A stretch of 25,130 nt of DNA from JBBKWH01 sp041165345 (GCA_041165345.1 JBEANQ010000013.1:1-25130), one strand, 5' to 3'. Shown: positions 7,801-15,091, numbered from the stretch's first letter. Made by a program: numbers and translations. The notes: generated by a model from the letters alone, not told the origin.

Positions 7801-8046
7801 ATGACTGCATCAAACGACCCTAGCACAGCCATCCCCACGCCAACCACGACATCAAGCATCAGCCAAGTGCCTTGCCCACGCTGCCGCAAACTCAGTGCGT
7901 GGACGGGCAACCCCGACCGACCGTTTTGCTCTGAACGCTGCAAAATGATCGACCTTGGCGCATGGGCAAGCGAAGAATACGCAGTCGCTGCCGAGACCAG
8001 CCCACTGTCAGGCGAGCTGGGTCACAACGACTTTCAAGACGACTAA
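7801..8046 (+). CDS. yacG: DNA gyrase inhibitor YacG (zinc-binding)
   Basis: 81 residues. A Ser/Thr/Pro-rich N-terminal tail of about 22 residues precedes the YacG core: VPCPRCRKLSAW with the first two Cys ligands, then RPFCSERCKMIDLGAWASEEY with the second pair. In E. coli YacG is a small zinc protein that binds GyrB and blocks DNA gyrase. AAGGG lies nine bases before ATG 7801. The N-terminal extension is longer than in E. coli (65 residues). It is convergent with the YcbL gene, with 45 bp between the stops. Confidence 0.92.
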   Translation: MTASNDPSTAIPTPTTTSSISQVPCPRCRKLSAWTGNPDRPFCSERCKMIDLGAWASEEYAVAAETSPLSGELGHNDFQDD

Positions 8047-8091
8047 CATCGCCAACCGCCCACAAGACGCTTCACCGTCCAGACAGGCAGG

Positions 8092-8736
8092 TTAACCAGC
8101 GCGCCCTGCGACAAACGGGTTATGGCGTTTTTCATGGCCGATGGTACTCATTGGACCATGCCCACAAATAAACTGGGTGTCATCGGGCAAACTAAACAAC
8201 TCGCGCTGAATCGATGCCATGAGTTGACCGTGATCGCCCATTGGAAAATCCGTGCGGCCAACACTACCAGCAAACAGCACATCACCCGTCCACACCAACG
8301 CCAAATCAGGGCTATAAATCACCACATGACCGGGTGTGTGGCCGGGCGTAAAACGCACCTCAAAACCATAACCGCCCAATGTGAGGGTGTCGCCACCGGC
8401 CAGCCATTGCCCTACCACAATGGCTTCTGGATTGGGAAAGCGAAACATTTGCGCTTGCTGGGGCAAGGCGTCAATCCAAAACGCATCGGCACGGTGTGGG
8501 CCAATCACCGGCACAGCGCATTCACGCGATAACTGCCCGACCGCCCCCACATGGTCCAAATGACCATGAGTCAACCACAAGGCCGTGAGGGTTAAACCTT
8601 TGGCAGCAATGGCCTGTTTAAGACGTTCTACCTCACCGCCTGCGTCAATCAACACCGCGTCTTTGCTGTGGTCATCCCACAACAACGTACAGTTTTGCGC
8701 AAACGGCGTGACCGGAAAAATCTCGTATTGCAACAT
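8092..8736 (-). CDS. ycbL: YcbL-type MBL-fold hydrolase (glyoxalase II-like)
   Basis: 214 residues, starting at ATG 8736 with GGAG eight bases upstream; a TTG one codon earlier is less likely. The metal ligands are visible: THGHLDHVG (His57, His59, Asp61, His62), FTPGHTPGHVV, the GRTDFPMGDH segment and the C-terminal FICGHGPMSTIGHEKRHNPF. Length and motifs follow E. coli YcbL, a compact type II glyoxalase II that hydrolyses S-D-lactoylglutathione with two metal ions. Its ATG shares the A of the mcrC TGA stop (TGATG), so it is translationally coupled to the restriction genes. Nothing suggests a functional link beyond shared transcription. Confidence 0.87.
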   Translation of the reverse strand: MLQYEIFPVTPFAQNCTLLWDDHSKDAVLIDAGGEVERLKQAIAAKGLTLTALWLTHGHLDHVGAVGQLSRECAVPVIGPHRADAFWIDALPQQAQMFRFPNPEAIVVGQWLAGGDTLTLGGYGFEVRFTPGHTPGHVVIYSPDLALVWTGDVLFAGSVGRTDFPMGDHGQLMASIQRELFSLPDDTQFICGHGPMSTIGHEKRHNPFVAGRAG

Positions 8737-10055
8737 CAATCACTCTCCACAATAACACCCGCTGCGTGACGGGCACGGCGGGCGAGGCTGGGCAAATGCG
8801 CGGGTGCATCGACCAAGGCCAATTGGGTTAAACAAAACGGAATCAACCACAGTTCAATGGGTGCCGCACCAATATGGTTAAAGCGTAGGGTACTGACCGC
8901 CGCCCCAAAATGCTCGGTCTTGGGATACACCACACAGACCGCGCCGCCGTGTGGCAAATAGGCCGCCGCATAGGCAAACATTTGATGTAAATCATCGCTG
9001 CTGATCGCAGCCACGGTGCTGCCTTGGCGGGGGGTCTTCCATTTGGTATCAATAATATAGTGGTTTTGGCCGTCAATCTGATACAGCACATCGGGTGCTA
9101 AGCGCCGATGCAAACGGCCATCGGCCTGTTGCAATAACGCATGGTGGCGGGCTTGCGCCACCCAGTGGTGCCCCTGTGGCAACTGTCGCGCCACATGAGC
9201 GGAGACATAACGCTCAAACAGTCGGTTCATGTCAAACATCAAGCTGACCGCCGCTTGCGCACCTGCACCCACCAACGGACTCTGCCCGCTCAGCAGCAGT
9301 TGCGCCCATGCCAGCGCAGCGTCGTACTCTGGCGCACGGCTCACCACCTGCACACGGCGTTGATCGGCGGCGACATCCACACTGGCAGGAATCTCTGCCA
9401 AACGTTGATTGAGTTCATGTGCCAACTGTCGAGCCGCACCATGTGGACACAGGCGCAAGGCCAGCAGCACCGCCGCACGAATCAGCCGGTTTTCGGGGAT
9501 ATTGGCGCTGTAGTCGTCATGCTCGGTATAAAACCGCTCCCGATGCGCGCTGTTGTACCGAATCTGAGCGCTCACACACAACCGACCGCTTAACGTGGCA
9601 CGATTGGCCTGTTGGCTCACATAACGCCGACTCAAGCCCCGCTGCACCACTTGTGCAAAAGACTGCAACGCCAACTGCACCAACACCGCCAACATCGGCA
9701 TATCACAGGTTTGCACATGCGCCATACCTACCGCCAGATGCTTAAAATCCGGCAGATGACGCAGCATCTCTAGCAACATCTGACGCCCTTGAGCTGGCGT
9801 TTGCCCAACCTTGCCGGTCTTGGGCAAAATCTCGATCACATGACCACATGGGGTCTGAATCACCCCCACATACTGCTGGGTTTTTAGCACCATCACCCGA
9901 CCGATATGGTCAAAGGTCAGCCATGTGCCGCTCTGCTCAACCAACCAGTCAAAGGCAGTTGCAGGCACGGCATGACGCCCCGTCTGTGCCGTCAGGCGAC
10001 TGCCCACCCGATACACATACTCATGTTCATAACACAGCGTATGCGACGGGATCAC
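8736..10055 (-). CDS. mcrC: McrC-family nuclease subunit of a McrBC-type restriction system
   Basis: 439 residues of the McrBC 5-methylcytosine restriction component family (PF10117). The N-terminal half mediates contact with McrB in the known system. The C-terminal nuclease has the PD-(D/E)xK core: Pro321-Asp322 in RLAPDVLYQ and Asp336-x-Lys338 in IIDTKWK, all intact. In the studied system McrC supplies the nuclease and stimulates McrB GTP hydrolysis. Its ATG (10055) overlaps the McrB stop by four bases (ATGA), the usual tight coupling of this pair. It is longer than E. coli McrC (about 348 residues). The modified base recognised cannot be deduced. Confidence 0.85.
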   Translation of the reverse strand: MIPSHTLCYEHEYVYRVGSRLTAQTGRHAVPATAFDWLVEQSGTWLTFDHIGRVMVLKTQQYVGVIQTPCGHVIEILPKTGKVGQTPAQGRQMLLEMLRHLPDFKHLAVGMAHVQTCDMPMLAVLVQLALQSFAQVVQRGLSRRYVSQQANRATLSGRLCVSAQIRYNSAHRERFYTEHDDYSANIPENRLIRAAVLLALRLCPHGAARQLAHELNQRLAEIPASVDVAADQRRVQVVSRAPEYDAALAWAQLLLSGQSPLVGAGAQAAVSLMFDMNRLFERYVSAHVARQLPQGHHWVAQARHHALLQQADGRLHRRLAPDVLYQIDGQNHYIIDTKWKTPRQGSTVAAISSDDLHQMFAYAAAYLPHGGAVCVVYPKTEHFGAAVSTLRFNHIGAAPIELWLIPFCLTQLALVDAPAHLPSLARRARHAAGVIVESD

Positions 10056-11347
10056 AGCATCATCCGGTAGCTGTCTATGTCAGCAAACGCCGCATGATTA
10101 ATCCGATACGTCGGTTGAATCGCAACCGCCACATCATCGCCCAACCACTGACGAACCCGCGCTTCATCGTCAATCTGCTGAATCCATTGCAGTTCAACCG
10201 GTTTACGATGATCATTAAAAATCAACCGAATCGGCTGCCATTGGTCATAACAATAGGTTTGTAATAGGGGCAAAACCTTGTACAGAAACACCTGTTGCAG
10301 CCCTGCAAGATCGGTCACTGACCAAAAATAAGCCTGCCCCAACAGCGCATCACGCCCCAATAGCAACTCAATACGGGCATTTAAGGTGTGCAGCAGGGTG
10401 GTTAAATCAAGCCCGTCAATCTGACGATGCCCCAACGCTTCAGGGTCGGGCATCATTTCAATACACTCAAAACGCCGCCGCAACGCGGTATCGAGTGGGG
10501 TAAGTGATCGGTCGGCAGTGTTCATGCTGCCATACAGGCTCACATTGGCGGGCACACTAAACCACGCGCCCGACGCAGGCAGCCGCACCCGAATGGCGTT
10601 GGCTTGGCCGTCTCGTTTATCCAGTTCAATCAGGGTGATCAGCTCGCCCAAAATTTTGCTCACGTTACCGCGATTGATCTCATCAATAAACATCGCATAT
10701 TGATGCTCGGGGTCATTACGGGCGCGCTCACACAACGCCACAAACACCCCTTGCTTGATCTCATAACGCACATGGCCGTCGGGGTTGTCGTCATTTAAGA
10801 CAGGGCGCAAGCCTTCAATAAAGTCTTCATAACCATACGACTGATGAAACGTCACCATGCTGTAGCGCTGCACCTGCTGATGCCCTTGCGGGCCACGGCC
10901 AATTTGATCCAGCAATTGCCGCATCTCTTGCACATCATCATGGTCGGGGTTGGCAATGATCCAATAGTTTTTATCCAGCTCCGAAAACACCAACGGCTCT
11001 TTGCGCACCGAATACGCCCCTTTGGGCACATCAATACTGTGGTCGTTTAGCACATTCCAAATGCCCGCACCTTTTTGGTTGGCACGCTGATTAAGCTGGG
11101 CTTTAAGCTGATAAAACCGATGCGCCATGAGATCAGATTTTTTAACCGCTTTGTTTAAATCCAACATCACCAACAGCAACACCTCACGCCACACCAATGG
11201 ACGAATCAACTCGGCCAAAAACTCCTCACGGTCTGGCTGATGGCGTTGCTCGGTGTATTGGGCTTGCAGTTGCTGCAAATGATAGGTTTTGCCGGTTCCG
11301 GCTGGCCCATAAAAAATTTGATTACAGGGGATTTTTTGACTCACCAT
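10052..11347 (-). CDS. mcrB: McrB-family AAA+ motor subunit, short form without N-terminal specificity domain
   Basis: 431 residues. Walker A GPAGTGKT lies at residues 14-21, so nothing precedes the motor core. E. coli McrB has about 160 residues of modified-cytosine-binding domain there. Walker B is MFIDEINRGN (about residue 218), and MNTADRSLTPLDTALRRRFE (about residue 274) holds the NTAD element typical of McrB GTPases plus the arginine finger region. Between Walker A and the conserved VTFHQSYGYEDFIEGLRP there is an insert of about 130 residues. It includes a WREVLLLVML helix and a GIWNVLNDHS stretch, resembling the helical insert of other McrB-like ATPases, which may bind DNA. First gene of an mcrB-mcrC-ycbL operon. 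ATG 11347 has a weak purine-rich ribosome site. Confidence 0.84.
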   Translation of the reverse strand: MVSQKIPCNQIFYGPAGTGKTYHLQQLQAQYTEQRHQPDREEFLAELIRPLVWREVLLLVMLDLNKAVKKSDLMAHRFYQLKAQLNQRANQKGAGIWNVLNDHSIDVPKGAYSVRKEPLVFSELDKNYWIIANPDHDDVQEMRQLLDQIGRGPQGHQQVQRYSMVTFHQSYGYEDFIEGLRPVLNDDNPDGHVRYEIKQGVFVALCERARNDPEHQYAMFIDEINRGNVSKILGELITLIELDKRDGQANAIRVRLPASGAWFSVPANVSLYGSMNTADRSLTPLDTALRRRFECIEMMPDPEALGHRQIDGLDLTTLLHTLNARIELLLGRDALLGQAYFWSVTDLAGLQQVFLYKVLPLLQTYCYDQWQPIRLIFNDHRKPVELQWIQQIDDEARVRQWLGDDVAVAIQPTYRINHAAFADIDSYRMML

Positions 11348-11382
11348 GCACCACCACCCTCTGCGTTAAACACTCAAACCAC

Positions 11383-11421
11383 ATGACCCACACCGCCAAC
11401 ACGCGGTCGCCTGTGGGTCAT
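11383..11421. repeat. 10-bp perfect inverted repeat upstream of mcrB
   Basis: ATGACCCACA (11383-11392) and TGTGGGTCAT (11412-11421) are exact reverse complements around 19 bases, which hold an inner CCGC/GCGG pair. There is no T run on either side, so a terminator is unlikely. It lies 36-74 bp upstream of the mcrB start, where an operator would sit. Its right arm is also the start of the 48-bp direct repeat. Confidence 0.5.
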
Positions 11422-11459
11422 CATAGCGGGTTTAGGCCAGCTCAAATCGGCATTCCCGC
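11412..11459 (+). repeat. Left copy of a ~48-bp imperfect direct repeat bracketing the AT-rich patch
   Basis: By hand alignment 42 of 48 positions match bases 14687-14733, with five mismatches and one single-base gap; the longest shared run is AATCGGCATTCCCGC. The right copy is the last codons and downstream bases of the rhodanese gene. This copy has no rhodanese gene attached and carries a frame-breaking base, so it is a displaced or decayed duplicate. Confidence 0.75.
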
Positions 11460-11506
11460 TTATCATGTTCACAATCGCTCGTGAACGCTTTAAAGCGGTT
11501 TAAGTT

Positions 11507-11580
11507 TTACCTCCTTGGAGAACTTGATCCATCTGTGTTGATAACATCTCCTGAAACTTGTGCTAAAAAACTATTTAAAT
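11507..11580 (-). other. Possible 3' remnant of the gene disrupted by the IS
   Basis: On the minus strand, directly past the IS edge, a frame reads LNSFLAQVSGDVINTDG and stops at TAA (11509-11507). It may be the original C-terminus of the 12402-12638 gene. However, if the apparent 2-bp AT target duplication is real, that gene would instead have ended three codons after the insertion point. The assignment is uncertain. Confidence 0.3.
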
Positions 11581-12400
11581 CATTAGACTTACTTCGAAAG
11601 TATAAAATCTATTAAACTGTACCCATGAAATACACTCAGTTTAGCGACCTATCGCCCGCACAGTTCAAACGCTATACAGGTTCAGTCCAGATACCTTTAG
11701 CCTGATGTGCGACGTTTTACAGCAACGAGAAGCCAGCAAGAAGAACTCTGGCCGACCGTCTAAGCTTTGCCTAGAAGATCATATTCTGATGGCTTTAACC
11801 TACTGGCGAGAGTATCGCACCCAGTTTCATATTGGGGTTGATTTTGGTGTAAGCGATGGTACAGCTTGTAAAATAATCAATCATGTAGAGGATCATCTGA
11901 TCCGCTCTGGTCATTTCAGGCTCAGCAAACGCATCCCTGATCAAGCCGGTGTTGAAGTGGACTGGGGTGTTGTGGTCGTTGACGCGACTGGTTGTTCATG
12001 CGAGTACAGGTTTGATTTTGAGCCTTGCTCACGGCACAGGTCGTATGCATGATTTCAAGCTATCTCAAAAATATGGCTTTGAATTGAAGGGTTCGGTCAG
12101 TGGTTGTTTGGTTGATAGTGGCTATCAAGGAATAGGTCATTTATTGTCAGATATTGTTGTTTTGCTTCCATTTAAATCAAGCAAGAAGAAACCGCTGTCC
12201 TGCATTAAGCGCCGAATCAACACAGAGATTAGTCGTCGTAGGATCATCGTTGAACATGCCATTCGAGGAATAAAGCTGTTTGCAATTTTACGAGAGCGAT
12301 ATCGGAGTGCTCGTCGTCGTTTTGGCCTTCGGTGTGCGTTGATTGCGGGTTTATACAACCTTGAATTGATCAAAAAATAATTTTCGAAGCAAGTCTAATG
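11581..12400 (+). mobile_element. Degenerate IS5-family-like insertion sequence
   Basis: About 820 bp bounded by 20-bp terminal inverted repeats that match at 18 positions: CATTAGACTTACTTCG... (11581-11600), and the reverse complement of 12381-12400, CATTAGACTTGCTTCG.... The only visible target duplication is the 2-bp AT on each side, which is weak evidence. The single transposase frame is broken in two places, so the element cannot move on its own. It lies at the 3' end of a minus-strand gene. Confidence 0.85.
11625..12380 (+). pseudogene. IS5-like DDE transposase, frameshifted and internally deleted
   Basis: Starts MKYTQFSDLSPAQFKRYTG at ATG 11625 and shifts frame near 11680-11695. It continues as FSPDTFSLMCDVLQQ with a helix-turn-helix region (LTYWREYRTQFHIGVDFGVS) and the first catalytic Asp in VVVVDAT. 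It shifts again near 11990 into HASTGLILSLAHGTGRMHDFKL, then the second Asp in CLVDSGYQG and the Glu in IVEHAIRG, ending at TAA 12380. Comparison with the usual DDE_Tnp_4 pattern suggests about 30-35 residues are missing between DAT and HAST. Two lesions make it a pseudogene. Confidence 0.85.
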
Positions 12401-12638
12401 ATATATCTATTAAATTACCTGTATGACCATTGGTGCTGCTTGCTACACCTAACCAAAGTGCCAAACCCATGGCATCATCAAAGTTAACCTCAACGCCAAC
12501 CTTACTCATAGGAATTGTAAGTGCTAAATACTTATAGGCATCGGCATAGTTTTCTACAGTTTGAGCTTTATTTATCTCGACTAAGAGTTGGGCTTGCTGA
12601 GTTGCGGTTAACTGATAGGTGACAGGGTAATTGCTCAT
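12351..12638 (-). CDS. Unrecognised small protein, C-terminus altered by IS insertion
   Basis: The frame encodes 95 residues, but the last ~15 codons (SLDLLRKLFFDQFKVV) come from the right end of the IS. Native sequence runs from ATG 12638 to about 12402. I do not recognise the family. The visible part is soluble with a Gln/Ala-rich first half and a GLALWLGVASSTNG stretch. Its ATG overlaps the stop of the upstream probable lipoprotein gene by four bases (ATGA), so the two are translated together. Depending on the true insertion boundary, either only the final codons or about 23 residues were replaced. Confidence 0.55.
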   Translation of the reverse strand: MSNYPVTYQLTATQQAQLLVEINKAQTVENYADAYKYLALTIPMSKVGVEVNFDDAMGLALWLGVASSTNGHTGNLIDISLDLLRKLFFDQFKVV

Positions 12639-13459
12639 TGCTTCACTTCCTCTACGTGTGCTTTGATATAAGCCACAACGCGTTCATTGTTGATGATGAA
12701 CTGCTTAATAATTTCATGGTGATCGAGAATATCTTGATTACCCTGCACTGCTTGATAAAAATCATTGGCGAATTGGTTGTCAATTTTTGCAGTAAAAGAT
12801 GCATCGTCATTCGTCAAAAAATCCGATGTAAAGACTGAGTAATGCACCTCAAAATTCTCGCTTAAAAACGTGGTAATATCAAAAACTTTAGTAAAACCCG
12901 ACCCTTCAAGCTGAGGGCTGTAAGGAGTAAAATTAATCATGAGTCCATGTTTTTTATAGGGAAAATAATCAACTAATAAGGTCTGCATGTTTGGACCTCT
13001 CCGATAAAGCTGCATGTTGTTTTTTTTAGCTATTAGCCCTTGTCCATTATTGTCATAATAACGAACCCAGTAGTCATTATGATCAGGATGATGTGGTCCA
13101 TTTCCTAGATGGAATGAAGAGGTTTGTCGAATTTCTAAATCTGTGACATAGCCATCTTTTTGAAGTGGGCATACATACTGGTTATGGATATTACCTGAAA
13201 ATGTGGACTTTGGAAATTGCAGATACATACTAGATCTATATACATTCTCTTCTAGAGGAAAATGGCTATAATAAATGCATCTTGAAAATCGCAGGATTAA
13301 TTTTCTATTAATACCTTTGGCTGCTGATAGGGTGACTTTTACAGGGGATAACGGATCTTGATGCATAACGTTGCTCTGAGGGTTCTTAACGGAAAAAGTA
13401 GATAACCAATAGGCTCCACAACCGATGATCAACATGAGACTTGCAATTATTTTTTTCAA
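12635..13459 (-). CDS. Unrecognised probable lipoprotein, 274 residues
   Basis: Starts at TTG 13459 with MKKIIASLMLIIGCG: two Lys, a hydrophobic stretch, then IIGC, which fits a lipobox with Cys14 as the lipidated residue. The mature part is aromatic-rich and polar (SRCIYYSHFPLEENVY, HHPDHNDYWVRYYDNNGQG, LLVDYFPYKKHGLMINF) and looks like an exported beta-rich domain. No family is recognised. The region is AT-rich compared with the flanking housekeeping genes, a sign of transfer. It is coupled to the small downstream gene by an ATGA overlap. The TTG overlaps the stop of a 40-codon frame just upstream. Exported protein/partner pairs of this kind occur among immunity genes, but nothing here proves that. 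Confidence 0.7.
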   Translation of the reverse strand: MKKIIASLMLIIGCGAYWLSTFSVKNPQSNVMHQDPLSPVKVTLSAAKGINRKLILRFSRCIYYSHFPLEENVYRSSMYLQFPKSTFSGNIHNQYVCPLQKDGYVTDLEIRQTSSFHLGNGPHHPDHNDYWVRYYDNNGQGLIAKKNNMQLYRRGPNMQTLLVDYFPYKKHGLMINFTPYSPQLEGSGFTKVFDITTFLSENFEVHYSVFTSDFLTNDDASFTAKIDNQFANDFYQAVQGNQDILDHHEIIKQFIINNERVVAYIKAHVEEVKQ

Positions 13460-13578
13460 TTCGTCACGCCCATTGCAAAAATAAAATTAATTAAACCAGC
13501 GCCTATTGGTATTTCAAAAAATATGTTATTTATCGTATCGACCTTGCTGCGGTTATAAACGCAATATGAACTCTTCAT
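13456..13578 (-). CDS. Possible 40-residue leader or remnant frame upstream of the lipoprotein gene
   Basis: ATG 13578 opens a frame starting MKSSYCVYNRSKV and ending FIFAMGVTN, whose TGA overlaps the TTG start of the next gene (TTGA). The overlap is the main argument for expression. No good ribosome site is seen. It could be a genuine small gene, the 3' stub of a larger gene cut away upstream, or chance. Confidence 0.3.
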   Translation of the reverse strand: MKSSYCVYNRSKVDTINNIFFEIPIGAGLINFIFAMGVTN

Positions 13579-13639
13579 AACGATTCAAATCCCAAGTGAC
13601 CACGTTAACAAGAATCACCAGCATGATTCTTTCTCAAAC

Positions 13640-14065
13640 CTATTCAGCCAACATCTGCTCAGCCAACACCGTCTGCACCACCCCCTCACCATCCACCTCA
13701 GCCGCAGGCCGTGCCTTCACCTGCAACAACCGCTCAGGCCGCCATTGCTTGGCAACCTCCATCAAGCTAAAGGTCTGGTTGACATAATTGGTCACCCCCT
13801 TGATCGCCTGTAGATACGCCGTCACCTCAGGCGTTTTTTCAGCAGCAACCATACGCACCGCACGACTGGGGTCAGCATGGTCAAAACGCACATACCACCA
13901 AGGCTCACCACGTTTTAAGGTGATCGGTGTAGACACATCACACCACTCAAACGCCCATATCAAATGACGCGGCCAAATATCAACATGAAAACGTCCACTC
14001 ACCATCAAACCCGGTAATGCCGGACTACGCCAAAACTGAAAAGGCGGAAGCTGATAAAAAGATTA
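13640..14065 (-). pseudogene. 5'-truncated gene fragment, unrecognised
   Basis: The frame continues upstream of its first candidate start (TTG 14008) through FYQLPPFQFWRSPALPGL back to a stop at about 14065. The sequence there reads smoothly as protein, so the true N-terminus has probably been lost. The remaining ~140 residues (RHLIWAFEWCDVSTPI, RGEPWWYVRFDH, TPEVTAYLQAIKGVTNYVN) are soluble and richer in GC than the AT-rich neighbours on both sides. No family is assigned with confidence. It could still be expressed from TTG 14008 or ATG 14005. Confidence 0.55.
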
Positions 14066-14599
14066 AAATTGAAAATTGAAAATATAATGATAATTCGATC
14101 TAACACCTGATTCTCCAAACACTTGTATGGCATCCTTAATTAGCAATAGAATGGAGTCTCTGCTAACTTCTAATCCCTTAGGAATGACAATTTGGTTCAA
14201 AAACAGAGTGTAAGCTGAAATTTTATTTTCAGGATCGGATAGCTTTAAATTACCTTCATATAAAACAGAAAAATAGATGCGATAGCCCTTAATATATAAT
14301 AGATAATATGTAACCCCCAAATCTCCCCACGCCTCACGACCAAAACCGCCCCGACGAAGGTAAATCTCTTGTACTCGATCAATCGCAAAATGTTGCATTG
14401 ATGGGCGTTTTTTTGAATCAGCATCATTTGTGCTAGCTAGCAATATTTCGTCCAAAATTAGGTTCGAAAAAGTCCCTGTAAAGCGTTCTTTCTTACCATC
14501 TGGACGCTCAATAATCGGTTGCTGTATCAACTCCCAATCTTGCTGCATATCAAATCGCAACACATCTTGAGGGGTAATATACTCATTCACAAACACCAT
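14063..14599 (-). CDS. Unrecognised 178-residue protein
   Basis: Best start is ATG 14599 (MVFVNEYITPQDVL...), with GGAG seven bases upstream; an earlier in-frame ATG at 14656 lacks a ribosome site and would run through the promoter palindrome. The protein is soluble, AT-rich in codon choice, and contains RRGGFGREAWGD and a YYLLYIKGYRIYFSVLYEG beta-like segment. No family is recognised. A TATAGT -10 box (14629-14624) and an 8-bp palindrome sit just upstream. Its 3' end meets the gene fragment at 14063-14065. Confidence 0.65.
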   Translation of the reverse strand: MVFVNEYITPQDVLRFDMQQDWELIQQPIIERPDGKKERFTGTFSNLILDEILLASTNDADSKKRPSMQHFAIDRVQEIYLRRGGFGREAWGDLGVTYYLLYIKGYRIYFSVLYEGNLKLSDPENKISAYTLFLNQIVIPKGLEVSRDSILLLIKDAIQVFGESGVRSNYHYIFNFQF

Positions 14600-14630
14600 G
14601 ACGCCGCTCCATTTTAAACAAGTACTATAT

Positions 14631-14652
14631 TGATCCTCACAGACGAGGATCA
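14631..14652 (-). promoter_or_regulatory. Palindrome next to a -10 box, probable operator
   Basis: TGATCCTC (14631-14638) and GAGGATCA (14645-14652) are perfect inverted repeats around six bases. On the minus strand this ends one base before a TATAGT hexamer (14629-14624), so it covers the spacer and -35 area of the gene starting at 14599. Confidence 0.45.
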
Positions 14653-14686
14653 TCATTCATTGATTAGCAACCACTCTTTCCCGTTG

Positions 14687-14733
14687 TGTGCGTCATCATC
14701 GCGTGTTCAGCCCAGCTCAATCGGCATTCCCGC
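14687..14733 (+). repeat. Right copy of the ~48-bp direct repeat, at the 3' end of the rhodanese gene
   Basis: Covers the last ~27 coding bases of the rhodanese gene, its TGA (14709-14707) and about 20 bases beyond. It matches 11412-11459 in the same orientation. Similarity ends abruptly on the coding side. Integrative elements often use gene 3' ends as attachment sites, but no integrase is present. Confidence 0.75.
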
Positions 14734-15018
14734 AGCCTTGGCCGCACGCGTGCCACCGGTCAGCTCGACAATGTCACGCTCGGCATCAAACGACGCCAGC
14801 AACGCCGCTGCTCGCCCAGCCTTACTGCCCCCGCCACACAACACAAACACCGGCTCACCCGCTGGCACAGCCGCCAACAAATCAGCAGTCAGGGTATCTA
14901 ACGGTTGATTGATTGCCCCTGCCACATGGCCTTCGGCATACGCCTTGGCGTCTCGCACATCCCACACGGTTGCAGGCAATGTCAGGTCAAATTCGGTAAT
15001 GGCTACGGTACGGATCAT
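14707..15018 (-). CDS. Single-domain rhodanese-like protein
   Basis: 103 residues from ATG 15018, with AAGGA six bases upstream; longer in-frame starts back to 15138 would overlap the yajQ 5' end and are unlikely. One rhodanese domain: VWDVRDAKAYAEGHVAGAINQPL, then the active-site loop starting at Cys61 (LCGGGSKAGRAA), and ELTGGTRAAKAAGMP near the end. Such proteins carry sulfur as a Cys persulfide. It is divergent from yajQ. Its 3' end is duplicated 3.3 kb away at the other side of the AT-rich patch. Confidence 0.88.
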   Translation of the reverse strand: MIRTVAITEFDLTLPATVWDVRDAKAYAEGHVAGAINQPLDTLTADLLAAVPAGEPVFVLCGGGSKAGRAAALLASFDAERDIVELTGGTRAAKAAGMPIELG

Positions 15019-15091
15019 GATTAGTCCTTGTCTGAATGCGCAAAGCCGCCTAGCATCGCAAACAGTTTTCACCCCTGTAAAGGTAAATCCC

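Noticed and set aside
12137..12373. Minus-strand frame inside the IS
   Set aside because: Reverse complement of the transposase C-terminal region, no independent support.
11579..12402. A 3- or 4-bp target-site duplication for the IS
   Set aside because: Flanks share only AT; no YTAR or TNA-type duplication can be aligned convincingly.
11461..14686. Prophage or complete integrative element
   Set aside because: No integrase, structural or replication genes, and no full attachment-site pair beyond the imperfect direct repeats.
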